Origin: Mycobacterium intracellulare ATCC 13950
GTDB taxonomy: Bacteria > Actinomycetota > Actinomycetes > Mycobacteriales > Mycobacteriaceae
NCBI RefSeq assembly: GCF_000277125.1
Contig: NC_016946.1
Coordinates: 4,712,001 to 4,776,000 of the forward strand
Direction: 5' to 3'
DNA length: 64,000 nt
Below are positions 26,612 through 35,420 of the stretch, in pieces. Each line of letters opens with the position of its first letter. Within the stretch, counting starts at the first letter, position 1. The notes beneath the pieces were generated by a model, which had not been told where the DNA came from, did not search any database, and saw only the letters and a program-made list of their open reading frames with translations. The position numbers were made by a program, and so were the translations under genes.

Positions 26612-28267
26612 CTAGCGCCTGCGGCTCTTTTTGCGCGGCGGTGGCAGCGCGCCCTCGGCGCGCAACCGCGCGGCGTGTTCGGCCAAAGCGTCGACCAGCG
26701 GACCAACCGCGGCGGTCTCGGGCTGGACATCGACCCGCAGACCGAACTCGGCGGCGGTCTCGGCGGTCTTGGGGCCGATGCAGGCGATGATCGTCCGCGC
26801 GTGCGGCTTGCCGGCGATACCGACCAGGTTGCGCACCGTCGAGCTGGACGTGAAGCACACCGCGTCGAACCCGCCGGTCTTGATCATCTCCCGCGTCTCC
26901 GCCGGCGGCGGCGCGGCCCGCACCGTCCGGTAGGCGGTGACATCCTCGATCTCCCAACCACGTTCGCGCAGGCCCTCGGCCAGCGTCTCGGTGGCGATGT
27001 CGGCCCGCGGCAGCAAGACCCGGTTTACCGGATCGAAAACGCTGTCGTAGGGCGGGAAGTCGTCGAGCAGACCCAGCGAGGACTGCTCACCGGCCGGCAC
27101 CAGCTCGGGGCTGATCCCGAACGCCCGGACCCGGTCGGCGGTCGACTCGCCCACGCAGGCGATCTTCACCCCGGAGAACGCGCGCGCGTCCAGCCCGAAC
27201 TCGCCGAACTTCTCCCACACCGCACGCACCGCGTTGGTGGAGGTGAACACCACCCACTGGAAGCGGCCGTCGACCAATCCCTTGACGGCCCGTTCCATCT
27301 GCGCGGGGCTGCGTGGCGGCTCGACGGCGATGGTCGGCACCTCGATCGGCAGCGCGCCGTAGGACGTCAGCCGCTCGCTCATTTCGCCGGCCTGGTCCTT
27401 GGTGCGGGGCACCAGCACGGTCCAGCCGTACAGGGCGCGGCTCTCCCACCAGTTCAGCTTCGCCCGGCTCGACACCGTCTTGCCGATGGTCACCACCAGC
27501 GGACCCGTCAGGGGGCCCGCCGGGTCGGTGCCGCCCAGCACGGCCGAGTCGGTCAGGCCGTGCAGCGTCGTCTCGATGGAACGCTGCTGGCAGGTGGTGC
27601 CCTGCGCGGTCACCACGCACGGCGTGTTCTCGGCGAGCTCGTGTTCGATCAGGGTGCGCGCCGCGTCGGCCAGATGCGACGACGTGGCCTGCAGGATCAG
27701 CGGTCCCGGCGCCGCGGCCAACGCCTCCCAGTCCACGTCGCCGCGCACGTCGGCCACCGTGTGCGAGGAGCCCAGCGGCAACCCCGCGTACGTCGGGACG
27801 GCGTTGGTGGGCGCCAGCCCCGGCACGATCTCGATGTGCAGGTGGCTCCGCGCGATGGCGTTGACCTCGGTGATGACGGCGTCGACCGTCAGCGGGTCAC
27901 CGGCCACCAGGCGGACCACGTCGACGCCCGTCCGCGCCTCGTGGGTCAGGGTCTTGGCCACCTCGGCGGGGTCACCCAGCGCCGGGCGGATGTCGGGGCC
28001 ACCGGAGATCACCGCGGGCTGCGTCTGGCCCTGGTCGGCGCCCTCGCCGCTGGAGGCGGCCGGGTCGGCCGGGGCCGGGCCGGAAACCGGCGGCAGGTCT
28101 TTGCCGATCAGCGCCAGCACCGGCTCGGGCACGTCAGGGTCGGTGAACACCAGAGCGGCGTTCGTCAGCACCGTCGCGGCCCGGGTCGTCAACAGTCCCG
28201 GGTCACCGGGGCCGGAGCCCACGTACGTGATGCGGCCGGGTGTCGGCTTACGCCCTCGCGTCGTCAT
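26612..28267 (-). CDS. hemD: Bifunctional uroporphyrinogen-III methyltransferase/synthase-like protein
   Basis: A 551-residue fusion. The N-terminal ~260 residues resemble SUMT/CobA methyltransferases (GRITYVGSGPGDPGLLT, VVRLVAGDPL), though an insertion rich in Pro/Gly/Gln follows residue 60 and the domain looks divergent. The C-terminal half is uroporphyrinogen-III synthase (VVFTSTNAVRAVWE, VCFTSSSTVRNL), which cyclises hydroxymethylbilane. ATG at 28267 is chosen over the GTG at 28279 because GGGAG sits 5 nt upstream of the ATG. It ends in a basic tail KKSRRR. Confidence 0.9.
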   Translation of the reverse strand: MTTRGRKPTPGRITYVGSGPGDPGLLTTRAATVLTNAALVFTDPDVPEPVLALIGKDLPPVSGPAPADPAASSGEGADQGQTQPAVISGGPDIRPALGDPAEVAKTLTHEARTGVDVVRLVAGDPLTVDAVITEVNAIARSHLHIEIVPGLAPTNAVPTYAGLPLGSSHTVADVRGDVDWEALAAAPGPLILQATSSHLADAARTLIEHELAENTPCVVTAQGTTCQQRSIETTLHGLTDSAVLGGTDPAGPLTGPLVVTIGKTVSSRAKLNWWESRALYGWTVLVPRTKDQAGEMSERLTSYGALPIEVPTIAVEPPRSPAQMERAVKGLVDGRFQWVVFTSTNAVRAVWEKFGEFGLDARAFSGVKIACVGESTADRVRAFGISPELVPAGEQSSLGLLDDFPPYDSVFDPVNRVLLPRADIATETLAEGLRERGWEIEDVTAYRTVRAAPPPAETREMIKTGGFDAVCFTSSSTVRNLVGIAGKPHARTIIACIGPKTAETAAEFGLRVDVQPETAAVGPLVDALAEHAARLRAEGALPPPRKKSRRR

Positions 28268-28290
28268 TGTCGCTCCCACGTAACTCGCAC

Positions 28291-29238
28291 TTAATTTCCT
28301 CGCGTCGGGTCTTGCCGCGCTCCGCGCATCAGCTCCCGGGCGCCAAGTTCGAACAGCTCCGCGGCAACCGAAAGCCCAAGCTCTCGTGCTCGACCGGGAG
28401 TGCCGATGCCGGACGCGCGGATCACGTCGGACCCGTCCAGCGCCGCCACGCAGCCACGCAGCGACAGCTCTTCAAAGATCCGGCCTTCCTCATCGATGGA
28501 CTCGACCACTTCAGCGATCGCGCCCACCGGTGCGGAGCAGCCGGCCTCCAGTTCGGCCAACAGAGTTCGCTCCGCGGTGACCGACGCGCGCGTGTCCGCG
28601 TCGTCCAGCTCCGCCAGCACCGCCGCCAACCGGGTGTCACCGGCACGGCATTCGACGGCGAGCGCGCCCTGAGCCGGTGCTGGCAACATCTGCACCGGCT
28701 CTAGCGTCTCGGTGACGTCATCGAGGCGACCGAGTCGGGCCAGGCCCGCCCGGGCCACCACGATCGCGTCAAGATCACCACTGCTTACCCTGTTCAACCT
28801 GGTATCTAGGTTGCCTCGTAGGGGGCGGATTTCCAAACCGAGACCCAATGCTCTAAGCTGCGCGGCCCGCCGCGGCGAGGAGGTACCCACCAGCGAACCC
28901 GGTGGCAACTCCCCCAGCACCAGTCCGTCCCGGGCTACCACCGCGTCACGCGGGTCGTTGCGCACGGGTATGGCGGCCACAGCAAACCTCGGGTCGTCGG
29001 CCGTCGGCAGGTCCTTGTGGGAGTGCACCGCGGCGTCCACGCGGCCCTCTTCCATGGCCTCGCGCAGCGCGGTGGTGAAGACACCCACCCCCAAGGATTC
29101 GATGGGTCCCGACGACCGGTCCCCGGCCGTGGTGATGGTCACCAGCTCCGCCGGGTGACCCAGCGCGATGAGGGCGTCTCTGACGACGCCGGCCTGGGTG
29201 GTGGCCAGCAGGCTGCCCCGCGTGCCTATCCGGATCAC
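28291..29238 (-). CDS. hemC: Porphobilinogen deaminase (hydroxymethylbilane synthase)
   Basis: A 315-residue enzyme joining four porphobilinogens. The dipyrromethane cofactor cysteine is C234 in [11 protein letters not shown], and the substrate-site motifs VHSHKDLPT and [10 protein letters not shown] are intact. I chose GTG at 29238, giving MIRIGTRGS as in other actinobacterial HemC. A TTG at 29247 would add three residues. It follows hemA by 13 nt and precedes hemD by 23 nt. Confidence 0.95.
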   Translation of the reverse strand: MIRIGTRGSLLATTQAGVVRDALIALGHPAELVTITTAGDRSSGPIESLGVGVFTTALREAMEEGRVDAAVHSHKDLPTADDPRFAVAAIPVRNDPRDAVVARDGLVLGELPPGSLVGTSSPRRAAQLRALGLGLEIRPLRGNLDTRLNRVSSGDLDAIVVARAGLARLGRLDDVTETLEPVQMLPAPAQGALAVECRAGDTRLAAVLAELDDADTRASVTAERTLLAELEAGCSAPVGAIAEVVESIDEEGRIFEELSLRGCVAALDGSDVIRASGIGTPGRARELGLSVAAELFELGARELMRGARQDPTRGN

Positions 29239-29251
29239 GTTCGCCAATCGG

Positions 29252-30631
29252 CTACTCGGCAGGTTGCTGCGGGGTGCCCGCGTCGAAACCGTTTGCTATG
29301 ACTGGCAATTCGCCCGCGGCCACGGCGTCGACGGCGGTCTGGTCGAGTTCGAAAAGCTCGCGCAACGCCTCGGCGTAGCTGTCGCCGCCGGGGGCGCTGG
29401 CGAGCTGCTTGATGCGCACAGTAGGGGCGTGCAGCAGCTTGTCCACTACCCGCCGCACGGTGCGGGCGACCTCTTCGCGCTGCGCGCTGGCGAGCCCGGG
29501 GAGCCGGTTGTCCAGGCGCAGCAGCTCGGCTTCGACCACATCGGCGGCGCGCTGGCGCAGCGCCGTCACCGTCGGGGTGACCTCGGCCATCCGCTGGCCG
29601 GCCAGGTAGGCGGCAACTTCGGTGGCCACGATGGTGCGGGCCGCGTCGACGTCGGCGGCCGCGGCGTGGGCCGAGGGCTCGTGCTGCACGCGGTCCACGT
29701 CGACGACCCACACGCCGGGCAGGCCGGCCACCGCCGGGTCCACGTCGCGCGGCATGCCCAGGTCGCAGATCACCAAGGGGTCGGTGGTCTCATCGACGAT
29801 CGAGCGGTTCGCGGCCGCGAGCGCGTGGTGCACGTCGGCCAGCGAGACCACCGGGCTCACCGCCCCGGTGCAGCTCACCACCACGTCGGCACCCGCCAGG
29901 ACGTCGGTCAGCTGCTCCAATGGCAGCGCGTCGGCCCGCACACCGGTTTCGCGGATCTTGCGGACCAGGCGCTGCGCCCGGGACAGCGACCGGTTGAGCA
30001 CGTGAACCTGGGCGATGCCGGCGCGAGACAGATGCGCCGCGGCCAGGGCGCCCATCGCCCCGGCGCCGACCAGCACGGCGGTCCGGCCCGACAGCCCGCC
30101 CAGCCGGCGTTCGGCCATGTTCAGGGCAACCGACACCACGGAGGCGCCGGCGGCGTCGATGGCGGTCTCGGAATGCACCCGCTTGCCGACCGAGAGCGCG
30201 CGTTGGGCCAGCTCGTGCAGGACGCGGCCGACGGTGCGATTGGTCTCGGCGGTGGCGTACGCGCGGCGCACCTGACCGAGCACCTGCTGCTCTCCGATCA
30301 CCGCCGAATCCAGGCCGCTGGCTACCGCGAACAGATGCTCGACGGCGGCCTCGCTGTACCGGACGTAGGCATATTTGGTGAGGTCGGTCATCGACATCCC
30401 GGAATGCTCCGAGAGCACCTGTCCGATCACCGCGAGCCCGCCGTGGAACGCGTCCACCACCGCGTAGACCTCGACCCGGTTGCATGTCGACAGCACCATC
30501 GCCTCGGTCACCAGCGGCGACTGCAGCACCCGGTCGACGATCTTGCCTTGATCGGACTCGTCGATGCTGAGTTGTTCCAGGACGGAGACCGGCGCACTGC
30601 GGTGCGAAACCCCGAAGAGCAAGACGCTCAC
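29252..30631 (-). CDS. hemA: Glutamyl-tRNA reductase
   Basis: A 459-residue NADPH-dependent enzyme that starts C5-route tetrapyrrole synthesis from glutamyl-tRNA. The nucleophile is C50 in [24 protein letters not shown] forms the nucleotide site and [11 protein letters not shown] lies in the C-terminal dimerisation domain. GTG at 30631 yields [11 protein letters not shown]. An in-frame ATG at 30661 abuts a GGAGG and would add ten residues, so the start is not certain. It is first in hemA-C-D-B. Confidence 0.94.
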   Translation of the reverse strand: MSVLLFGVSHRSAPVSVLEQLSIDESDQGKIVDRVLQSPLVTEAMVLSTCNRVEVYAVVDAFHGGLAVIGQVLSEHSGMSMTDLTKYAYVRYSEAAVEHLFAVASGLDSAVIGEQQVLGQVRRAYATAETNRTVGRVLHELAQRALSVGKRVHSETAIDAAGASVVSVALNMAERRLGGLSGRTAVLVGAGAMGALAAAHLSRAGIAQVHVLNRSLSRAQRLVRKIRETGVRADALPLEQLTDVLAGADVVVSCTGAVSPVVSLADVHHALAAANRSIVDETTDPLVICDLGMPRDVDPAVAGLPGVWVVDVDRVQHEPSAHAAAADVDAARTIVATEVAAYLAGQRMAEVTPTVTALRQRAADVVEAELLRLDNRLPGLASAQREEVARTVRRVVDKLLHAPTVRIKQLASAPGGDSYAEALRELFELDQTAVDAVAAGELPVIANGFDAGTPQQPAE

Positions 30632-30689
30632 GGCAGCATCACCTGGCCAGCTCCCTTGCATCCTCCAGTAACTGAACTGCTGTCCACGG

Positions 30690-30699
30690 TAAACGTTTA
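30690..30699. promoter_or_regulatory. Perfect 10-bp palindrome in the hemA upstream region
   Basis: TAAACGTTTA sits 59 bp upstream of the hemA GTG. On the minus strand it overlaps a possible -10 box TACCGT with TTGGTA about 18 bp before it. An AT-rich palindrome over a promoter in GC-rich DNA is a candidate operator for the hemACDB operon. No known regulator was matched. Confidence 0.35.
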
Positions 30700-30746
30700 T
30701 CAGCTGGGCTACCAAATAATTGCCCCACGGCCACCCGGCCGCCTCG

Positions 30747-31016
30747 TCAGCGGGCGAGATCCGCGCGCAGCCGGGGCTCGTCGAGCTCCCAGTAGCTGTG
30801 TTCGCGCCCGTCGAGCAGGACCACCGGCAGCCGGTCGCCGAACTCGGCGCGCAGCGCGGGGTTGCCGTCCGCGGCCGCGGCGTCGACGTCGGTCGTCGAC
30901 AAATCGAAGCCCAGCTCACCGGCCAAAACGACCAGCCGGGCGTGGATGCGCTCGCAGATGGTGCACCCGTCGCGGGTCAACAACTCCACATGCGGGCGGC
31001 CGGTCGCTCGGGTCAT
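30747..31016 (-). CDS. Glutaredoxin-like thiol protein (Rv0508-like)
   Basis: An 89-residue single-domain glutaredoxin-fold protein with the redox motif CTIC in [16 protein letters not shown] and the cis-proline in [10 protein letters not shown]. It belongs to the short DUF836-type group common in actinobacteria. Its partner is unknown; the position directly upstream of hemA is conserved with M. tuberculosis. ATG at 31016. The divergent esxF-like gene starts 60 nt away, so this gene marks the left border of the toxin cassette. Confidence 0.85.
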   Translation of the reverse strand: MTRATGRPHVELLTRDGCTICERIHARLVVLAGELGFDLSTTDVDAAAADGNPALRAEFGDRLPVVLLDGREHSYWELDEPRLRADLAR

Positions 31017-31075
31017 GGGAATCAGTGTGTCATCAGCGACTTGTGGGGGCGTCTACCAGGAGTTATGTTCCGGCT

Positions 31076-31384
31076 ATGGCCGACAACACGGTGCGGGTCG
31101 ATCCGGTGGTGATGCAGGGCGCCGCCGTCTCGCTGAGCGGTGCGGCCGAGCATCTTTCGGCTCAGCTGTCCCAGCTCGACGATCAGGTGGGTCAGATGCT
31201 GGGTGGTTGGCAGGGGGCGGCCGGGGGTGCCTATGCCTCGGCATGGGAGCTGTGGCACAAGGGCGCCCGGGAGGTCGAGCTCGGGTTGTCGATCCTGGCG
31301 CATCTGGTCGGCGAGGCCGGCGGCGCGTATCACAGCAACGAGGCAGCGTCCGCCCAGGCCGAGCGGGCAGTGCGCGATGCCTGA
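31076..31384 (+). CDS. esxF: WXG100 protein, EsxF-like
   Basis: A 102-residue helical-hairpin WXG100 protein. The turn is W45-Q-G47 (MLGGWQGAAGG), and a C-terminal type VII signal of the YxxxD/E form is present as Y85-HSN-E89. The stretches VMQGAAVSLSGAAEHL and SAWELWHKGA are strongly reminiscent of M. tuberculosis EsxF (Rv3905c). EsxE-EsxF heterodimers export CpnT and form outer-membrane pores in that species. AGGAG at 31058-31062 lies 13 nt before the ATG. The next gene overlaps its end by 8 nt. Here the operon lies beside hemA, not at the M. tuberculosis locus. Confidence 0.88.
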   Translation: MADNTVRVDPVVMQGAAVSLSGAAEHLSAQLSQLDDQVGQMLGGWQGAAGGAYASAWELWHKGAREVELGLSILAHLVGEAGGAYHSNEAASAQAERAVRDA

Positions 31385-31667
31385 GGCGTTTCGGGTTGAT
31401 CCGCAGGCGTTGGCCGACGCGGTGCAGCGGATGGCGGCGTTTCAGCGCTACGCCGAAGACATGATTGCCGAAATCGATTCTCGCGTAACGCGTTTGCATG
31501 GGACGTGGACGGGTGAGGCCGCGGCGGCCCACGCCGAGGCGCATCAGCACGGGGTGCGCGGCGAGGCGATGATGCGCGAGGCGCTGGGGCAACTGGAGAA
31601 GGTGGCCACGACAGCGCACGGCAACTACACCGGCGCGATGTCGACGAATCTCGGTATGTGGTCGTGA
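31377..31667 (+). CDS. esxE: WXG100 protein, EsxE-like
   Basis: A 96-residue WXG100 protein with W44-T-G46 in LHGTWTGEAAAAHAEA and the C-terminus NYTGAMSTNLGMWS, which is nearly the ending of M. tuberculosis EsxE (Rv3904c) as remembered. It lacks its own YxxxD/E signal, as expected for the partner that relies on EsxF. ATG at 31377 is inside the last codons of esxF (8-nt overlap), ensuring paired translation, and the CpnT-like gene starts 4 nt after its stop. The pair is expected to be secreted as a heterodimer by an ESX system encoded elsewhere. Confidence 0.88.
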   Translation: MPEAFRVDPQALADAVQRMAAFQRYAEDMIAEIDSRVTRLHGTWTGEAAAAHAEAHQHGVRGEAMMREALGQLEKVATTAHGNYTGAMSTNLGMWS

Positions 31668-31671
31668 ATAC

Positions 31672-34122
31672 ATGGCGCCGCTGGCGTGTGACCCGACTGC
31701 CCTAGATCGCGCCGGCGCCACGGTACTGTCCACCGGCGAGTCGCTGGGATCGGTGATCTCGGCCCTGACCACGGCGCTCGCGGGCAGCGCGGGCATGGCC
31801 GGTGACGATCCCGTCGGTGCGGCGCTGGGCCGCACGTACAACGGCGCAGCGGCCAAGGTCATCGAGGCGATGACCAGTACCCGCAACGGACTCTGCAGCA
31901 TCGGCGACGGCGTGCGGATGTCGGCACACAACTATGCGCACGCCGAGGCGATGTCGTATGTGACGGGCCGCGCCGAAGGCTTGCCGACGCCGCCAGTGAC
32001 CGCGCCATTGGCCGCGCCGTCGCATCCGCCGTCGGCGGTGGGCGCCGGCAGCGCTGCCCCGGCGGGCTGGAGCTGGGTTGCGCCGTATATCGGAATGATC
32101 TGGCCCACTGGCGATTCGGCGAAGTTGCGTGCCGCCGCGGCGGCGTGGACGACGGCGGGCGTCAACTTCATGACGACCGAGATCGCGGCCGGCGGCGGGA
32201 GCATGGCCGCCATTGCCGCGCAGCAGATTCCCGAGGCCGCGGCCATCAACAAAGCGTTGGCCGATGCGTCGGGAGCCACGGCCAGCGTTGCGCAGCAATG
32301 CCAAACGATTGCCGCGCAACTCAACAGTTACGCGGCCCAGATCGACAAGGTCCACGCGGCGATCCTCGATTTGTTGTCCCGCATCTGCGACCCGATGACC
32401 GGGATCAAAGAAGTGTGGGACCTCCTGACCGACGAAGACGAAGACGAGATCAAAAGGATCGCCGACGACATCAAAACGGTGGTCGACAGCTTTTCCCGGG
32501 AAGCCGAAACGCTGGGCGGCCAGATCGAGGCCACCATGTCGGCGGCGGCCACCGCGGCAGAAGATATGGCCCACTGGGCGGGTAAGGAGTGGGACCACTT
32601 TTTACACGGAACGCCAGTCGGCAGGGCACTGAATCAGGTGGGCCAGACCGTCAAAGGTTTCGGCGTCGAAGGCTACGGCTTTCTTGAGCAGCTCGCGAAG
32701 TTCAGCCCGAATCGGCTCCAGACCGATCCGATCGGCTACGCCAAAGACGTGTACGGCATGGTCTCCGGGGCCGCGCCGCTCGTCGGCTTGGGCCCTGACG
32801 GAGGGCCCGGCGTCGCCGACTCGTGGAAGTCGCTCGGTAAGGACGTCACCCACTGGGACGAGTGGGGGTCCAACCCGGCCGAAGCGCTCGGCAAGACCCT
32901 TTTTGATGGATTGACCTTGGCCTTGCCTGGCGGACCACTCTCCAAGGTGGGCAAAGCGGGAAGCCGGGCGGCCGATGTGCTGAAGGGTTTGAAGAAGCCG
33001 CCTGAGATTCCTCAGCCTCCGTCGATCAAGCCGCCGGAGGTCAAGGCGCCGGAGGTCAAGCCGCCGGAGCCGGGTCGTCCCGCGCCGGCTCCTTCGGGCA
33101 AACCGGCACCGGGCCCCGCCGACGGTCCCCTGCCGCACAGCCCCACCGAATCCAAGCCGCCGGTTGGCGGGACACCGCACAGCGGCGAGCCGAAACCAAT
33201 TGCGGTCCCACCAGAATCGGGCGGCAAGCCACCGGTATCGGCCCCCGCAGAAGGCACACCACCACCCCACCCGCCGCCGCACGAGCCTGCGCCTACGCGG
33301 GTCCCACCTGCGGAGCCGGCAGCGGTCACGCCCGCCGCTTCGGCGCCCGCTGCTTCGATGCCGGCGGCCTCGGCTCCTTCGATGCCATCGATGCCGGAGC
33401 CGCCGTCGCTTCCCTCTGTCCCGGCGGGCGGCCTCCCCGAAGCGCCTCCCGGCCTCGGCGAGGTGCCTTATGGCGGAGAACCTCCTGCCCATCCGCCCGA
33501 GCCGCATGGCGGCGGTTCACACCCGCACGGCGATGGGAACGGGGCTGACCTTCCCAGTAACGGGGCGCGTCCGTCGGACTCCGGCCCGAACGAAACCCCA
33601 AAGGAGCCTCCTTTTAACGGGGACCAGCCACCTGACCAAGGACAGCATCAACCGGAGGAAGTCCCCGGTCACGGGATTCCGCAAGACGAGATGCCGCAAG
33701 GCGAGAGGCACACGATAAGCGGGCATGGAAGTTACGATCCCGACAGCGGCTTCTTTACTGTGCCGAAAGGCTCAAGTATTACGACTTTTGCCGAACACGG
33801 CTCGACCATCACTGACTCACTGGGCAATCTCATCGAGACCGGCGGAGACACCTCCGGCGTTTATTCCAAGACGTTTAAAACAGGCGAGCTTATACCAAAC
33901 TATACAATACATCCGCCGGATGGGTTAAGCATTCTGGGATCACCACAGACCGTGACGAGTCCTACCCTCATCAGTCAGCTTATCCACGAAAACATGGGCC
34001 CCGTCGATTTGGCTGTATGCACATTTGACCCAACTTCGCCGACTGGCAAGGTGTATCACGTACATGGCATATATGATAAATTCAATGACAAGTTCACGCC
34101 GTACGAAAGGTATAAACATTGA
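31672..34122 (+). CDS. CpnT-like secreted toxin: CpnT channel domain with a non-TNT C-terminal domain
   Basis: The 816-residue product has three parts. Residues 1-443 resemble the CpnT (Rv3903c) N-terminal channel domain, with stretches such as GDGVRMSAHNYAHAEAM, GWSWVAPYIGMIWP and ICDPMTGIKEVWDLLT. Residues 444 to about 680 are a Pro-rich linker beginning PEIPQPP. The last ~135 residues are not the TNT NAD-glycohydrolase: they start GHGSYDPDSG at 684 and include EHG (H709) and DLAVCTFDPT (C783), and recall a domain annotated as putative adhesin (Stv). The DNA for this end is AT-richer. The next gene overlaps by 4 nt. Its activity is unknown; a toxin role is inferred from architecture. Confidence 0.85.
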   Translation: MAPLACDPTALDRAGATVLSTGESLGSVISALTTALAGSAGMAGDDPVGAALGRTYNGAAAKVIEAMTSTRNGLCSIGDGVRMSAHNYAHAEAMSYVTGRAEGLPTPPVTAPLAAPSHPPSAVGAGSAAPAGWSWVAPYIGMIWPTGDSAKLRAAAAAWTTAGVNFMTTEIAAGGGSMAAIAAQQIPEAAAINKALADASGATASVAQQCQTIAAQLNSYAAQIDKVHAAILDLLSRICDPMTGIKEVWDLLTDEDEDEIKRIADDIKTVVDSFSREAETLGGQIEATMSAAATAAEDMAHWAGKEWDHFLHGTPVGRALNQVGQTVKGFGVEGYGFLEQLAKFSPNRLQTDPIGYAKDVYGMVSGAAPLVGLGPDGGPGVADSWKSLGKDVTHWDEWGSNPAEALGKTLFDGLTLALPGGPLSKVGKAGSRAADVLKGLKKPPEIPQPPSIKPPEVKAPEVKPPEPGRPAPAPSGKPAPGPADGPLPHSPTESKPPVGGTPHSGEPKPIAVPPESGGKPPVSAPAEGTPPPHPPPHEPAPTRVPPAEPAAVTPAASAPAASMPAASAPSMPSMPEPPSLPSVPAGGLPEAPPGLGEVPYGGEPPAHPPEPHGGGSHPHGDGNGADLPSNGARPSDSGPNETPKEPPFNGDQPPDQGQHQPEEVPGHGIPQDEMPQGERHTISGHGSYDPDSGFFTVPKGSSITTFAEHGSTITDSLGNLIETGGDTSGVYSKTFKTGELIPNYTIHPPDGLSILGSPQTVTSPTLISQLIHENMGPVDLAVCTFDPTSPTGKVYHVHGIYDKFNDKFTPYERYKH

Positions 34123-34907
34123 CGGCACCACACAACGCTGGAATCGATGAACTGATTGATTTCGCTGCCCAACAAAAGTCGCCGGAGGCAGATCGACGTC
34201 TTTTTTTGGCACTTCGTGGTGTCGAATTATTTTTCCCTCGAACGACAGTTGAACATGAGGGGAAGCGGCTGAACGCCACCCCATTGCTCCGATTGCCCGA
34301 CGGCACAAATGCCATGATGCTGTATACATCGGAAGACCACCCAGATCTGCCCAACACCTTCGCCGGAGGTGCATTCGAAGACGCGCTTGCCGCAGCGCTC
34401 GACATGCCGGACCTAGACTGGGTGATCGTCTGCAATCGTACGTCGCAATGGGTGGGGATTAACAAACAACAAATAACCGAAGTCCTCGATGTTCTGCGAT
34501 CTAGAGAAACTCACGTGAATAAACTCTCTGACCTTCCGCCGGATAACGAGAATGTGGTCGAAAACCTGATAACACGCGCTCTTCACACGCCGCCGGAAAA
34601 ACTCTCGCCATCGATCGGATCTGTGCTTCGAGGACGCGAGATATTCATTGAGCTAGCGAAAGAGCAAAGCGAAGACGGCCAACCGATTATGAAAACGTTT
34701 GCCGTTCAGCACATGCCACGGGTAATACGCGCGTATACGACGCGAACACGCCCAGGGATCAGATACGGGGGCATGAAGTGGGAGGCGCTCAAGGATATGC
34801 TGAGAACCACCACCGAGCTCGACGGGGTCCAGATCGTCAACAACGCCGATGACTGGGTGATCTTCGATCGTGAATCACTGACCGCCAGCGGAACAGACGA
34901 TTCATAA
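34119..34907 (+). CDS. SseB N-terminal-like protein, candidate immunity factor
   Basis: A 262-residue soluble protein. Residues about 15-130 look like the SseB N-terminal domain (LFLALRGVELFFPRT, LRLPDGTNAMMLYTS, WVIVCNRTSQWVGI), which often occurs in immunity or chaperone proteins beside polymorphic toxins. The C-terminal half is unassigned. The TTG at 34119 overlaps the toxin stop in a TTGA, with GAAAGG 8 nt upstream, so the two are made together, as expected for toxin and antidote. In M. tuberculosis the same slot holds the TNT immunity factor IFT (Rv3902c), which looks unrelated. GC is visibly lower than in flanking genes. Confidence 0.72.
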   Translation: MTAPHNAGIDELIDFAAQQKSPEADRRLFLALRGVELFFPRTTVEHEGKRLNATPLLRLPDGTNAMMLYTSEDHPDLPNTFAGGAFEDALAAALDMPDLDWVIVCNRTSQWVGINKQQITEVLDVLRSRETHVNKLSDLPPDNENVVENLITRALHTPPEKLSPSIGSVLRGREIFIELAKEQSEDGQPIMKTFAVQHMPRVIRAYTTRTRPGIRYGGMKWEALKDMLRTTTELDGVQIVNNADDWVIFDRESLTASGTDDS

Positions 34908-35076
34908 ACGTCTTTGCAGCAGACACATCCACATAACATTCGGTCGCCCGCGGTGCCCTCGGCTTCCTCTACTCTCAACCCTGGTGCCAGCTGTTCGGGC
35001 AACTAGGACGATTATCGAAATGATGGAGCGCTGACTACTGTTGGCTCACACCTTCTTGTCATGATGGGAGTCCTCA

Positions 35077-35292
35077 ATGAGCAAAAAGATTGCCGGTAAG
35101 ACTTTTTCGACGCCAGAAGAAGCCGGTGTCAGCGCGCCAACAGAAGAAGAATTAGCGCGCGCAAGAAAGGCCTTCGACGAATTTCAGGCCAGAGTCGACA
35201 CTGTTGCGCCAGAAGACCGCAAAACAGACGTCTCGCCGAAATTTTGGGATGACACATCCGGTACCGAGTGGGATCCCAACAAGGAAGCTTAG
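35077..35292 (+). CDS. 71-aa acidic hypothetical protein at the end of the toxin cassette
   Basis: The product is hydrophilic with a central helix (PTEEELARARKAFDEFQARV) and a tail ending DTSGTEWDPNKEA. It has no membrane segment or signal. GGGAG lies 6 nt before the ATG at 35077. It is 169 nt downstream of the SseB-like gene on the same strand and shares its lower GC and mixed third-position usage, so it belongs to the imported module. It could be a second immunity or chaperone protein; no family was recognised. Confidence 0.55.
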   Translation: MSKKIAGKTFSTPEEAGVSAPTEEELARARKAFDEFQARVDTVAPEDRKTDVSPKFWDDTSGTEWDPNKEA

Positions 35293-35361
35293 GGCCGTTT
35301 CCTGCACTGACGCCCACGGACAAGTCTTGTCGCGCCCCGACCAACCCGGCCTGCCCAGCCA

Positions 35362-35417
35362 CGAGTGTGACGCTGCAGTCACACTCGGCGTCGAACGTGA
35401 CGCCAGCGTCACACTCG
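35362..35417. repeat. Two tandem palindromic elements (GTGTGAC...GTCACAC type)
   Basis: Copy 1 is a perfect dyad, CGAGTGTGAC at 35362-35371 and GTCACACTCG at 35378-35387 around GCTGCA. Copy 2 at 35392-35417 keeps GTGAC/GTCAC around GCCAGC and the same right arm ACACTCGG, with a changed left edge. The copies are offset by 30 bp. Similar GTGACGC...GCGTCAC units are remembered as dispersed intergenic repeats in mycobacteria. They could act as terminators for the cassette or be remnants of a mobile palindromic repeat. Confidence 0.65.
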
Positions 35418-35420
35418 GCG

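Noticed and set aside
26675..28294. 539-aa plus-strand ORF over hemD
   Set aside because: It is exactly antisense to a well-supported gene and has the Arg/Gly/His-rich composition typical of antisense frames in high-GC DNA.
29168..31075. Long plus-strand extension upstream of the esxF-like gene
   Set aside because: Antisense to hemA and the glutaredoxin gene; real coding begins at the ATG 31076, where WXG100 similarity starts.
32993..33670. Pro-rich linker as a PE/PPE or collagen-like protein
   Set aside because: It is in frame between the CpnT-like scaffold and the effector tip and matches the linker position of CpnT; no PE/PPE motif is present.
33706..34122. TNT (NAD glycohydrolase) domain in the CpnT-like protein
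   Set aside because: None of the remembered TNT sequence features are seen; the C-terminal motifs are different.
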